NCBI GenBank assembly: GCA_036927565.1
Contig: JAYESD010000003.1
Coordinates: 78,661,311-78,725,310, forward strand
Reading direction: 5' to 3'
Length of the DNA stretch: 64,000 nucleotides
Origin: Tuctoria greenei
Lineage: Eukaryota > Streptophyta > Magnoliopsida > Poales > Poaceae
A model generated the notes under the pieces. That model saw only the letters and a list, made by a program, of their open reading frames with translations. It was not told the origin of the DNA and ran no database searches. Every line of letters starts with the position of its first letter. Position 1 is the first letter of the stretch. This document shows positions 21,125-31,784 of the stretch, piece by piece. Both the position numbers and the translations under genes were made by a program.

Positions 21125-24100
21125 TTCTCCCCCTCTTGAATTGGAGTCATCCTCGACTCAAGTTCATCTTCTTCTCCCAAGTACGGTCGCAAATCTGAAA
21201 TGTTAAATGTAGGACTAACCCCAAAATCGGGAGGCAATTCAAGCTTATATGCATTATCATTAATCTTTTCAACGATCTTAAAAGGACCAGCAGCTCGTGG
21301 CATAAGTTTAGATTTTCTCAAGTCGGGAAATCGCTCTTTTCTCAAATGTAACCACACCAAATCGCCCGGTTCAAGTTTTACTTCTTTTCTACCTTTACTA
21401 CCTGCAATCCTATACTTCTCATTCATCATTTCAATATTTTTCTTTGTAGTTTCATGCATCTTAAGAATGAATTCAGATCGTTGTGTAGCATCCAAATTTA
21501 TAGTTTCAGAAGGAGGCAAAGGTAGTAAATCAATAGGAGCACGGGGATTGAAACCATACACTACCTGGAATGGACTTACCTTTGTCGTGGAGTGAACGGA
21601 TCTGTTGTAAGCAAATTCTATATGTGGTAAACACTCCTCCCACAACTTCAAATTTGTTCAAGACAGCCCGTAACATAGTGGATAAAGTACGATTAACTAC
21701 CTCGGTCTGTCCATCCGTTTGTGGGTGACATGTAGTTGAAAACAGCAACTTGGTTCCCAATTTATACCACAAAGTTCTCCAAAAATGACTTAAAAATTTT
21801 GCATCACGATCAGAAACAATGGTATTTGGCACACCATGTAAACGAACAATTTCTGTCATAAATAAATCAGCAATGTGTGAGGCATTATCATTCTTATGAC
21901 AAGGTATAAAGTGTGCCATTTTGGAAAAACGATCAACAACTACAAAAATACTATCCCTCCCCCTCTTAGTCCTAGGCAATCCCAAAACAAAGTCCATAGA
22001 AATATCCTCCCAAGGTACACTAGGAACAGGAAGCGGCATATAAAGACCATGTGGGTTAAGGCGAGACTTAGCTTTATTGCAAGTAGTGCATCGTGACACG
22101 TAGCGCTCGACATCACGCCTCATCTTTGGCCAAAAGAAGTGTGTGGACAGCACGTCTTCAGTTTTCTTCACTCCAAAATGTCCCATCAAACCTCCTCCAT
22201 GTGCTTCCTGCAAAAGCAATAGACGAACGGAGCTAGCTGGAACGCATAGCTTGTTAGCACGATAGAGGAGACCCTCTTGCAGCACATATTTATTCCAAGT
22301 TCTTCCTTCTCTACAATTTTCAAAAGCAACTTTGAAGTCCAAATCAGTAGGATATAATGCTTTAATTGTTTCCAAACCAAAGATTTTATGATCAAGTTGG
22401 GACAGCATGGTATAACGCCTAGATAATGCATCGGCAATGATATTTTTCTTCCCTTTCTTATGCTTAATGATGTATGAAAACGACTCTATGAACTCAATCC
22501 ATTTAGCATGTCGTTTATTCAGATTGGTTTGACACTTAAGATACTTCAATGATTCATGATCGGAATGTATGACAAACTCCTTAGACCAAAGATAATGTTG
22601 CCAAGTTTGTAATACACGGACTAAGGCATACAATTCCTTATCATAAGTGGAATAATTCAGAGAAGGACCATGAAGTTTTTCACTAAAGAAAGCAACGGGT
22701 TTACCTCCTTGTATGAGAACGCCTCCAATACCAATGCCGCTTGCATCGCATTCTAGCTCAAAGGTCTTGTCAAAATCAGGAAGTTGTAGTAATGGTGCTT
22801 GTGTAAGCTTCGATTTGAGAGCATCAAAAGCTTGTTGCTGCTGTTCGCCCCATCGAAATGGAACTCCCTTCTTCGTTAGCTCATGTAGAGGTGCTGCAAT
22901 GGTGCTGAAATCCCGCACAAAGCGCCGATAAAATCCTGCCAGACCAAGAAAACTACGAACCTGTGTGACGGTAGTTGGGGCTGGCCAGCTGGTGATTGCT
23001 TCAATTTTTGCCTCATCCATCTCAATTCCCTGCGAGGAAACGACATAGCCAAGAAACGAGACTCGATTGGTGCAAAAAATGCACTTTTCGAGGTTACCAA
23101 ACAAACGTGCATCTCTCAAAACAGTAAAAACAGCACGTAAATGATCAAGATGTTCATCATATGACTTGCTGTAAATGAGGATATCATCGAAGTAAACCAC
23201 CACAAATTGTCCAATGAAAGCACGTAAAACCTCGTTCATTAATCGCATAAAGGTGCTGGGTGCATTAGTTAAACCAAAAGGCATGACTAACCACTCATAA
23301 AGTCCAAACTTGGTTTTAAATGCAGTTTTCCATTCATCTCCTAGTGCCATTCTAATTTGGTGGTAACCACTACGCAAGTCAATTTTTGTGAAGATGATAG
23401 CACCACTCAATTCATCAAGCATGTCATCTAATCGAGGAATAGGATAACGATATCGAATGGTGATGTTATTAATCGCTCGACAATCAACACACATGCGCCA
23501 ACTACCATCTTTCTTAGGAACCAAAAGAACAGGAACGGAACAAGGGCTAAGGCTTTCACGAATGTACCCGCGGTCCAAAAGATCTTGGACTTGTCGCTGT
23601 ATTTCCTTAGTTTCTTGTGGATTTGCCCTGTATGCTGCACGATTTGGCAAACTTGCTCCTGGAATCAAATCGATCTTGTGTTCAATGCCTCTCATCGGTG
23701 GTAAACCAGGGGGTATCTCGGAGGGAAACACATCCTCAAACTCCTGCAAAAGGTTAGCAACAGCAGGGGGCAATGCAATAGACAATTCATGAAGTGAAAA
23801 CATGGCTTCTTTGCAAACTAAAGCATAGCACATCCCCTTAGCATCGAATAAATCAGCAAGTTCAGATTTAGTTGCGAGCAATGATGGTGATTTTAACTTA
23901 ATAACTTGCTGTTTTTCAGATTCTAATTTAGTTGCTTTGCCCTCACGAATTTTACTCTTCTCAAAATGCACAATTTCAGCAGGAGTCATGGGGAGCAAAG
24001 TGATTTTCTTTCCCTTATGCATGAGAGTATATTTATTGGTTCTACCATGATGAATAGCATCTGTATCAAATTCCCAAGGACGACCCAATAAAAGAGAACA

Positions 24101-25636
24101 AGCATCCATAGGAACAACATCAAAATCAGCAAAATCATGGTATGAACCAATTGAAAAATGGATTCTCGCTGTTTGTGATACCCGAACCTTACCGCTGTTG
24201 TTGAACCATTGAATGTGGTACAGATGAGGGTGTGCTCTTGTTGTCAAACCGAGTTTCTTGACGACGTCCGTGTTTACCAAGTTATTGCAGCTACCTCCAT
24301 CAATTATAGTGTGTACACGGCAGTCCTTGACGACGAGAAACATGTGGAAGAGGTTGTGTCGTTGTAGCTTGTCGTCGGTCTCCACTTTGGAGCTCAAGGC
24401 ACGCTGCACAATGATGCTCCTATAGTTCTCCGTCGCCGCTGTACCAAGTACCTCTTCTTCGGTGTGTTCGTCATTTGGATCTGTAAAGTCAGTAGCAAGA
24501 GAATATTCATCTTCAACATCCGAAGTACTATCATACCCGCCATCGTCGCGTGCTATGTATGCTCGTTTGCTCGGGCAATCTCTCATCATATGACCAAGTC
24601 CCTGGCAGCGGTGACACTTAATGTCAGAAGTACGACCCGTAGAAGGAGTGGACGACGAAGGCTTGAATGATGTCGCCTTGCTGCCTTCCGGCACGCGAGA
24701 AGGTGGAGCAGCAAGTATAGTTCGTTGGCCGCCATTGGGTGGTGTAGTCGCTGCACGGGGGGCCGAAGATGGTGCTGTTTTGGATGGTGTAGTTGCTGTA
24801 CGCGGCGTGAAGTTGCTCCTCGTGCGTTGTTGCTGTTGTTGTCGGCCCTGCAATTCTTTTTCTGCCAACATAGCAAGCTGAAACAATCTGTTAACAGTAT
24901 CATATTCTTTGTAATCAACAATGTCCTGAATTTCATGCCTCAACCCCCCATAAAAACGAGCTATTTTATCATCCATGTCCTCTACTACCCCACAACGCAG
25001 CATACCCTTTTGTAACTCTTGATAATACTCCTCTACTGACATGTTACCTTGGTCTAAACGCTGCAATTTTTTGCGAAGGTCCCGCTGAAAAGATGGAGGA
25101 ACAAATCGAACACGCATAGCTTCCTTTAATCTATCCCATGTTGGAGGATCAGTTCTAGTTTTAACAAGTTCATTCCACCATATGATAGCAAAGTCCTTAA
25201 ACTCACTAGTGGCTTGATGAACTCTATGTTGTTCAGGAACAAGATGGGAATTAAATTTTTGCTCTACTGTCATCTCCCAATCAAGATAAGCCTTAGCATC
25301 ATAAGCACCAGAAAAAGAGGGTATAGTAAATTTCACTTTAGCAAAAGGATCATCAGGAGGGCGGTTATAATTGTTATGATTATTACCTCCCATACCTCAA
25401 CGATAAAGTGGCAGTCTTGGCTGATTACTGTGATCTTCCAGTTCATCATAAGCATTGTCTTCTTGTCTTCCAGCGAGAGGCAACTGAGCCTCAAAAGTAT
25501 TCATCCGAAGAGCAAGGTCATCCAGTTTGCGAGTCAAGTTCGCCAATGACTCCTCCGTTGATGCGTTGTATTTGGCGAACATATCACGTAACTCAACATG
25601 TTGAACACATTCATCATTATTTTCTTCTCCTGCCAT
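20947..25636 (-). pseudogene. G4 gag-pol polyprotein (CRM clade), one stop and one frameshift
   Basis: Starts at ATG 25636 (MAGEENNDECVQHVELRD). A TGA near 25394-25396, probably an old CGA, interrupts it. From ATG 25393 a 1287-codon frame continues. Positions in that frame: gag domain about 25-180 (WEMTVEQKFNSHLVPEQHRV, WWNELV); CCHC knuckle 260-273 (CHRCQGLGHMMRDC); protease with IIDGGS at 363-368; RT about 610-780 with YFDD at 734-737; RNase H with ECDASG and YALVRVLQTWQHYL; integrase with the HHCC finger (GHFG.., C..C), MDFVLGLP, VSDRDAKF and HPQTDGQTEVVNRTL. A one-base loss near 21655 shifts the frame. The rest reads 21651 to 20947: integrase end (HIEFAYNRS), GPY/F-like module (PFKIVEKINDNAYKLELP) and the C-terminal ITRARAR tail encoded inside the LTR. 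Apart from two lesions all catalytic motifs are kept, so it could have moved recently. Confidence 0.93.
21125..21137 (-). promoter_or_regulatory. G4 polypurine tract
   Basis: TTCTCCCCCTCTT on plus (AAGAGGGGGAGAA on minus), directly next to the 3' LTR. It is also part of the coding frame, since gag-pol runs through it into the LTR. Confidence 0.9.
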
Positions 25637-26900
25637 TGTTAGTGGGAAACAAAAGACAACAAAAAAAATGTTATCCCTATCAACTACAGTGACAATGTGG
25701 AAGGTGGAAGAAAACAATCTCTCTCGCTCAAGCGTCTTACCACGCTCTTACAAGTGTTCTTACCGACACAGCAGGTGGTGTGGACGGTGAGATGAACCAA
25801 TGAAGCGTGGGGTGATTGCAAAGGTACCTGTTATGCTCAAGAGAAAGGTGGAGCTTGGATGGCACAATATGGTGGCTAATAAGCAGAAAATCGTTAACAG
25901 CTAAACAAAGTTGAATAAGTATTCGATGTAGGAAACTGTTGCTGGTCAACTGAGTGCCCTAGAGCCTAGCACAACACAAGGAAGTATCAAGGCAAAAGAA
26001 AGACAGAATGATATAACCAAACAAACAGCACCAAGTGGTATAGGCCAATTGCTTTAATATGCGTGCTCTTCACTATTTTTTTTCTTTTTTGTAATATTTT
26101 TTTGATATTTTTTTTACTCAGTAGCACAAATATAGGAAGCACACAAATTTGCAGCTCAATTGGATGTAATATGCGGCCTATAGAAAATCAAGAAGGGTCT
26201 TTAAATTCGTGCTGAAACTTCGGAGGCCGGATAGCCTATCTTCCGAGGGGAATTTGGGCAATCTAACTTCGCCGAACGTGGCTACGCGGCGGAAAATCAG
26301 ATGCGAAATTTCGCGTAGATGAATTTGAAAAAAAAAATCGCCCGATTTCGAGTTCGTATGCGAAAGTTATGGCCGTTTTAAGGTAGGCTGTCCGAGTTAC
26401 GTTTTTTTTTTTTGGATGTTGATTCCAACTCGGTTTGAGAACAGAACTCGCAAACGGATACGAAAACGATCGGGAATTTGCACAGCAACTAATGGGGTGG
26501 TGTGTGATGATTCAAGGATGAATGGCACAACGATTTGTCACCTAATCTAGGGCTGGCGATGTGGGAGTTCACGCAAGGCGGCTAGCTAGGGCAAACCGAT
26601 GAACGTGGCGGATCAGTTTGTTATTTAGGGATTGTGGAATATGTGTCGAATAGCAAGAAAACAAGGACGAAACACGATAACTAGGACCAAAAAACACAAA
26701 GCTAAACCAGCAACAAGACTCAACCACACGAATGCAAACTCAACAATGCAAACTAAAAAATGAAACTGCAGGCACTATAGTCTGGGAAGCGGTAAAAACG
26801 ATCTAATTTTTTTGTGGCTTTTTTGTGGACTCTAGGTACGAAACAAAATCGATCTAATGGAAGGAAGGAAAACGAAGATACCTCACGGGCAACCTGGAAA
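25637..26900 (-). other. G4 untranslated leader
   Basis: About 1.26 kb between the PBS and the gag start. It contains poly-T and poly-A stretches (around 26070-26115 and 26325-26415) and no sustained ORF. A leader of this size is expected to hold packaging signals; I see no specific one. Confidence 0.7.
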
Positions 26901-26910
26901 TCTGATACCA
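26901..26910 (-). other. G4 primer binding site (initiator tRNA-Met)
   Basis: The minus strand reads TGGTATCAGA, two bases from the LTR end. The match to initiator tRNA-Met stops after ten bases (TTTCC follows instead of GCC), as is common for such sites. Confidence 0.8.
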
Positions 26911-26912
26911 AT

Positions 26913-27776
26913 TGATAAGTAGGTTTAGGCTCGATCTTCCGAAAGGTATGTCGATTAGGGTGGAGAACTCGACGTTGATGATCCGCGGCACTAGAGCGGT
27001 TCGAGTACCCCTGCAATCACTACACCACGGCTCCGTTGGTTATCAACCGTACTGCACACGCTTGACCTCGCCAAGAAGGCTAATCCCTGCAAGTGCAATC
27101 GAGAACACGAGCAAGAACGTAGAAGACACGATCGGAAATCGCGAAATTGGGGTCTCACAAACCGTAGAACGGCGATTTTATTGATCTAAGCAAAAACCAC
27201 CGAATATGACCGGCGGCTGCAGTATTTATAGGCTAGGGTTCGACCAAAACACGATTAGACGCGTCCCTAATGGACTCTTACGGAATACAAGGCCCAAAGG
27301 CCCGATTCGGTGGCGCAGCACCGGACAGAAATATGGACTCGACTTGTTTCGACGATTCCCAATGACTCCGTAGGAATTTTGAGGTGGGACCAGAACCATT
27401 GGAAAGTTTATCTTCTCCTCTTTCCGTGCATATGTAGAACGTCGAAAACGGAGTCCGTATGCCTCCTGGGCGTCTGTTTTAAGGTGGACTGCTCCTGGAC
27501 TCCGAGTTGAACTCGAGTCCGAGTTGTAAACTATTTCCATCTACTTGTGGACGTCCCAGGTGGTTGTCCACGCTCCCAAGGCCTCCTTCCTTCACTTGTT
27601 GATCTTCTCCATTATTCCTAATAATAATTAAATCATCACATAGCAATCTATTCTCAAACTCAGATGCAAAAGAAGTTAAGAACGAATTCACCTGCTGATT
27701 TAATAACCGTGCCCGTGCTCTTGTGATTGGTCCTTGCAGTTCAATGCGCGTCTCCGCTGTTGTGATGTCCTCATCA
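26913..27776 (-). repeat. G4 5' LTR
   Basis: 864 bp, promoter-bearing LTR of the minus-strand element. TATAAATA on minus at 27223-27230. In this copy the gag-pol tail codon that is a TAA stop in the 3' LTR (near 20947) reads CAA. Confidence 0.95.
27223..27230 (-). promoter_or_regulatory. TATA box of the G4 5' LTR
   Basis: TATTTATA on plus, TATAAATA on minus, conserved in both LTRs and placed about 550 bp inside the LTR's U3 end. Confidence 0.65.
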
Positions 27777-28850
27777 CTATGGCCTCAAATAAGCTCCTAG
27801 AGCTTGGTATGAGTGCCTTAGAGATTTTTTGATTGAAAATGGCTTCAAGATCGGTAAAGCTGATTACACTTTGTTTACTAAACACTTTGATGATGATCTC
27901 TTTGTTTGCCAAATCTACGTTGACGGTATTATATTTGGTTCAACTAACAAATCTTTTTGTCAATAATTTAGTAAGATTATGACATATAGATTCGAGACGT
28001 CCATGATGGGAGAGTTGAGATACTTTTTGGCATTCCAAGTAAAGCAACAAAAGGATGGGACGTTCATAAGCCAAACAAAGTACAAACAAGACATTCTCAA
28101 GAAGATGGGAATGGACAAAGCAAAGCCCATAAAGACATCCATGGCGACAAATGGACACTTGGATCTCAATGAAGACGGACCAGACGTGGATCGAAAGGTA
28201 TATCGCTCCATGATTGGATCCTTACTTTATTTATGTGCATCTAGGCCTAATATCATGTTGAGTGTATGTTTTTGTGCGAGATTTGAAGCCAATCCTAAGG
28301 AATGCCATTTGACAGCCGTAAAAAGGATCTTGCGATATTTAGTTCATACACCAAACCTAGGCCTTTAGTATCCTAAATGTTCAAAATTCAATCTCATTGG
28401 ATACTCCGATACAGATTATGCCGGATGCAAGGTAGATAGAAAAGGTACCTCCAGTACTTGCCAATTTCTAGGTGGATCCATAGTTTCTTGGTCCACCAAG
28501 AAACAAAATTTCATTGTCTTATCCACGGTCGAAGCGGAGTATGTTGCAGCCGGGTGTTGTTGTGCATAACTCCTTTGGATGCAACAAACTCTAAGGGATT
28601 ACGGTTACAATATGAGTCGTATTCCACTCCTTTGTGACAATGAGAGTGACATTGAAATTTACCATAATCATGTTAAGCACTCTAGAACCAAACACATAGA
28701 CATCCGGCATCTCTTTTTGAGATATCACTAAATGAAAGGCGACATAGCCATTTCCCATGTCAACAATGAAAAACAATTGACTGATATCTTTACCGAGCCA
28801 CTTGATTAAAAACTCTTTTGTGATCTCTGAAATGAACTAAATATCCTTGA

Positions 28851-29780
28851 TGCTCGGAACATTGCTTGAAAACTTGCATACCTGTATGCCATCTTCAAAA
28901 ATCATTTCGATTGTGTTGAAAAATTATCTCTCTCTATTTTCTCCGAAAAACTATGTTAATTACTTGATCTTGGTGAATTATGGTCATAGCTTGATTGTTG
29001 TATGTTTACTGACCATATTCATCGAGAATATTTGTGTGTTTTGCCCCTTACCTTCTTTTTATGAACCTTTGAATATTACGAAAGGTGTATATATTTTTCT
29101 GTCCAGGTGACCACGGACTAGTCCGTGGTTACACCGGACTAGTCCGCATATTGCAGACTAGTTTGCAAAGTGTCCGCTAGTCCAGACTAGTTTGGTCCGA
29201 CCATGGACTAGTCTCATTTTTTGACTCCATAACCCTAGGGCCGATGCAACCCTATTCTTCTTCCTCCTCACAACCCCTCTCACATTCTCTCTCCTCACTC
29301 GAGTGCTCCCAAGGCGATTTCGCTGAATCTCCATCAAATGCAATCATGTTTTTGTGGGATTTGATCTCCATTGCAAGGGGATCGAAGACCATGGACTAGT
29401 CCGCACCAACAACCTCTTCACCGCCGCAAATCGAAGGAATTGGTAAAATTTCTCTCCAGACCCTAGAACCTTCGATTTTCCTTGTTTTTACTCAAATAGC
29501 TTAGTTCCTCTTGTCAATACATGCTTCCTTGTTGTATTGCAAGTACATTGCTTCTCCTTTGCATTGAGAAACCACATTATCTTGTTAGTTAGGGTTCGAG
29601 CATCTGAATATCGGACTAGTCCGTTCTTAGTGCGGACAAGTGCGGTTCTCCGTACTAGTCCGCACCTGAGCAACAGACAAGTTCGATGTTAGTTGAACAA
29701 AACCCTAATTTGCTTCAACTCAATGCTTTCCCTTGCCACCGATTCTTATCTATGTCACATGTAACCTTCTTGTCAGGACA
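28851..29780 (+). promoter_or_regulatory. S1 spacer upstream of ORF3: palindromes, CT-rich leader, possible intron
   Basis: No coding frame. A cluster of GGACTAGTCC-like palindromes lies at about 29110-29215 and again at 29390-29402 and 29612-29665. A CT-rich stretch (about 29250-29300, CTATTCTTCTTCCTCCTCAC) resembles a plant 5' untranslated region. GTAAAATTTC at 29443 and TTCTTGTCAG ending at 29776 could bound a 334-bp leader intron, with the ORF3 ATG five bases after the acceptor. I see no clear TATA box here. Promoter function is inference from this arrangement and from the parallel in S2. Confidence 0.4.
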
Positions 29781-31295
29781 ATGTTGAACACAAACAATGA
29801 TATCTCCGAATTTGAGGCCGAATTGGATCAAGAAGTGTTGCCTCGCATGTCGGATTCTCGCTCCAACAAAAGACAAGAGCGTGTTGTCGAGCCTTCGTCC
29901 ACCCCAGCTAGAGTCTGGCAAATGGTTCTGGCCAAGAATCCAGCTTCAAAAGTGAAGGATGTGGTTGGTCCTAGCTCGGCGGCTCCATGCCAAACCAAGG
30001 GCAAAGGAAAAGGACTTGCTTCTAGTCTGATTGGTCCCTTGGAGATGACTCCTTCAAGATAGGGGAACAGAAACACCTCAGAAGATAAGTTTAATGGAAA
30101 GGAAGTTATGTGGCATGGATGCTCAGGAAGATCGATGCATATAGCAGTGGCAAGAAGACAACTGACCCAAGATTTTGGAGTCACTTTCAGGCAGACTACT
30201 ACAATATCGTGTAACTTCAGATGAAGACTCTTGTAGTCCGCAGCCAATGGATTGATTGGAGCCACTTTGAAAGAAAAAGCGTTGGTGCTTTTGATGAAGT
30301 GGTTGAGGCGGCAGAGAGGCATGGTTTAAAGGACTTGTTTGCTTTCCGATATAACTAGAATGATGAGGTCATAGCACAGTTCTTTGCAACCTGCTACTTT
30401 GCCAGTGATAAAGAAGTGAGAGTGACTTGGATGACACATGGATCCAAGTACACTGTTACTTATGATGAGTTTGCTAGGCTGCTGCACGTTGAGGACACCG
30501 ACAGTAATGAGGTCAATATTCACAATATTGGTGTTTTGGAGAAGGACGAGATGGACTTTCTCTATGATACTCACCTCAAGTACAATCGTCCCTCAACCAA
30601 GAACATGAAGCCCTTCTTCATGGTTCTCAATAGAGTCCTCCGGAAGACCATTGCTCCAAAGGATGGAGATGCAGGGAGTGTCCAAGGTTACTTGAGAACC
30701 TTGATGAAAGTGATTAGCAAGAAGAGGAAGTTTGACATCTTTCACTACATCTGGAATGACATGGTAAACATCTCCTGCACCCCTAATCGCTCCTGTGGTT
30801 ATGCACCGTACATCATGTTCATGATAGAGAAGGTCACAAGGATCGAATTTGTGAAAGATGTTGAGCATACAGCTTTGAGGCCTCAGAAGATGCCTCAAGC
30901 TATTCTTCTAACTGCTCCATCTTCTTTCTCAAGTGAAGAGTCTCCTAGGAGAGTCCAAGGAGAGGCAAGACCTCCATCAAGTTCAAGGGCCACTCCTAAA
31001 AGGGGGTCTCCAAGTGGCATAAAGAAGTACTTGGCTGCTATCTTTGGGTCTTGCAGAAAGACTGAAGTGAAGATCCACAAGATGAACAAGGCAAGGAAAG
31101 AGGCTATGAGGTACATGAAGGAAAATGTCAAAGCCAGTTATCCCAGAGGACTCAGCTTCTGACTTCTCGGAACTTCCACCTCTTTCTCCTTTCGAACTTG
31201 CCTACTTTGGCATCGGGGGCATGGCGAGTGGCTCTCACCCTCCGCCTTCTCAGCCTGATGATGAAGACGATGAGAGGACCGACAACGCAGAGTGA
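29781..31295 (+). pseudogene. S1 third ORF (post-pol, 'env-like' position), broken
   Basis: Starts at ATG 29781 (MLNTNNDISEFEAELDQEVL). The N-terminal 90 codons are Ser/Lys-rich. A frameshift near 30060-30090 moves to the frame with YVAWMLRKIDAYSSGKK and WIDWSHFERKSVGAF, which has stops near 30210 and 30355. The core from about 30360 reads IAQFFATCYFASD, VTWMTHGSKYTVTYDEFARL, LNRVLRKTIAPKDGDAG and FDIFHYIWNDM. After a serine/proline-rich linker, another shift near 31150 leads to an acidic end (QPDDEDDERTDNAE), stop 31293-31295. The core shows the same motif order as ORF3 of S2 and the extra ORF of G3. No signal peptide or transmembrane segment is visible. This is the Sirevirus third ORF sometimes called env-like; its function is not known. 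Confidence 0.7.
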
Positions 31296-31347
31296 GCCGG
31301 CAACGACGAGTAGATCCCTCCTCTCCTTTTTTTGGCGCCTTGATGCC

Positions 31348-31783
31348 AAAGGGGGAGACATTGAGGGGGAGTCTTAGGTCATAGCAATAGGCTGAGGGAT
31401 GAGAGCTATATTTGTGTTTTTGGTGCAACTCTATTGTGCATTTGGGTTTGTAAAACTTTAATGATGATATCTCATGCTTTTGGACTTGTGGTGTGAAATG
31501 ATGACTATGTTATGCTTATGATCTATGTTTATGCTCTGAAATTGATTTACATACTTGATAATCTTGATGTTGTTATGATTAAGCTATCTACTTCATTCAC
31601 AAAACGATTATTTCTCACACGCATATAGTTTTGCATCCCACCATAAAGAGTGCACATATGTCCTATGTCTATATTGCCTGTTTTGTTCTATGCTCATATG
31701 TGCACACTAAATGAAAATCTGAATGTTTATCATATTTGTTTAATCTCAATTGGTTGTCATCAATCACCAAAAAATGGGGAAGA
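31348..31783 (+). promoter_or_regulatory. S1 purine tracts before the 3' LTR
   Basis: AAAGGGGGAGA (31348-31358) preceded by TTGATGCC, then TGAGGGGGAGT (about 31362-31372), lie 415-435 bp before the LTR. The tract beside the LTR is weak (AAAAAATGGGGAAGA, 31769-31783). S2 shows a similar multiplication of purine tracts. Between them (31373-31768) I see only AT-rich non-coding sequence. Confidence 0.6.
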
Positions 31784-31784
31784 T

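Larger units (their letters stand above)
20261..27776 (-). mobile_element. CRM-clade Ty3/gypsy retrotransposon G4
   Basis: Complete 7516-bp element with two 864-bp LTRs (TGATAAGTAGG...CCTCATCA on plus), an initiator tRNA-Met type PBS at the right LTR and a polypurine tract at the left LTR, hence minus strand. One long gag-pol with the protease-RT-RNase H-integrase order of gypsy fills the middle. Its C-terminus runs into the 3' LTR and carries GPITRARARLLNQQV, both features of the centromeric-retrotransposon (CRM/CRR) clade. I count about 16 base differences between the LTRs, roughly 2%, making it the youngest datable insertion here. Confidence 0.9.
18115..28850 (+). pseudogene. S1 copia pol (protease-integrase-RT-RNase H), split by G4
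   Basis: Copia domain order. Protease near 18148: WVLDS then TGA (18163-18165) then CTNNMTG, so the glycine of the catalytic DSG is a stop. GAG-pre-integrase with WHRQLAHVGM and C..C near 18540-18680. Integrase with HMDLF (about 18738), RSDNGMEY (about 18930) and the glutamate motif PQKNGVAEMKNRTL (about 19020). After a frameshift near 19230 comes a linker, then RT from KWVFRNK (about 19950) through FAPVARIESIQILLAYA and QIDMKSAFLNG to 20260. G4 interrupts it there, within the codon run for ALYGLKQAPRAWYE. RT resumes at 27782; its catalytic box reads YVDG instead of YVDD (about 27918-27929). RNase H follows (GYSDTDYAGC, STVEAEYVAAGCC, HIDIRHLFLRYH), ending near 28850. Besides the insertion there are at least ten stops and two shifts. 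Confidence 0.88.

Noticed and set aside
15786..31295. S1 as an active, host-domesticated gene set
   Set aside because: Many stops, two nested elements and lost catalytic residues rule out function at this locus.
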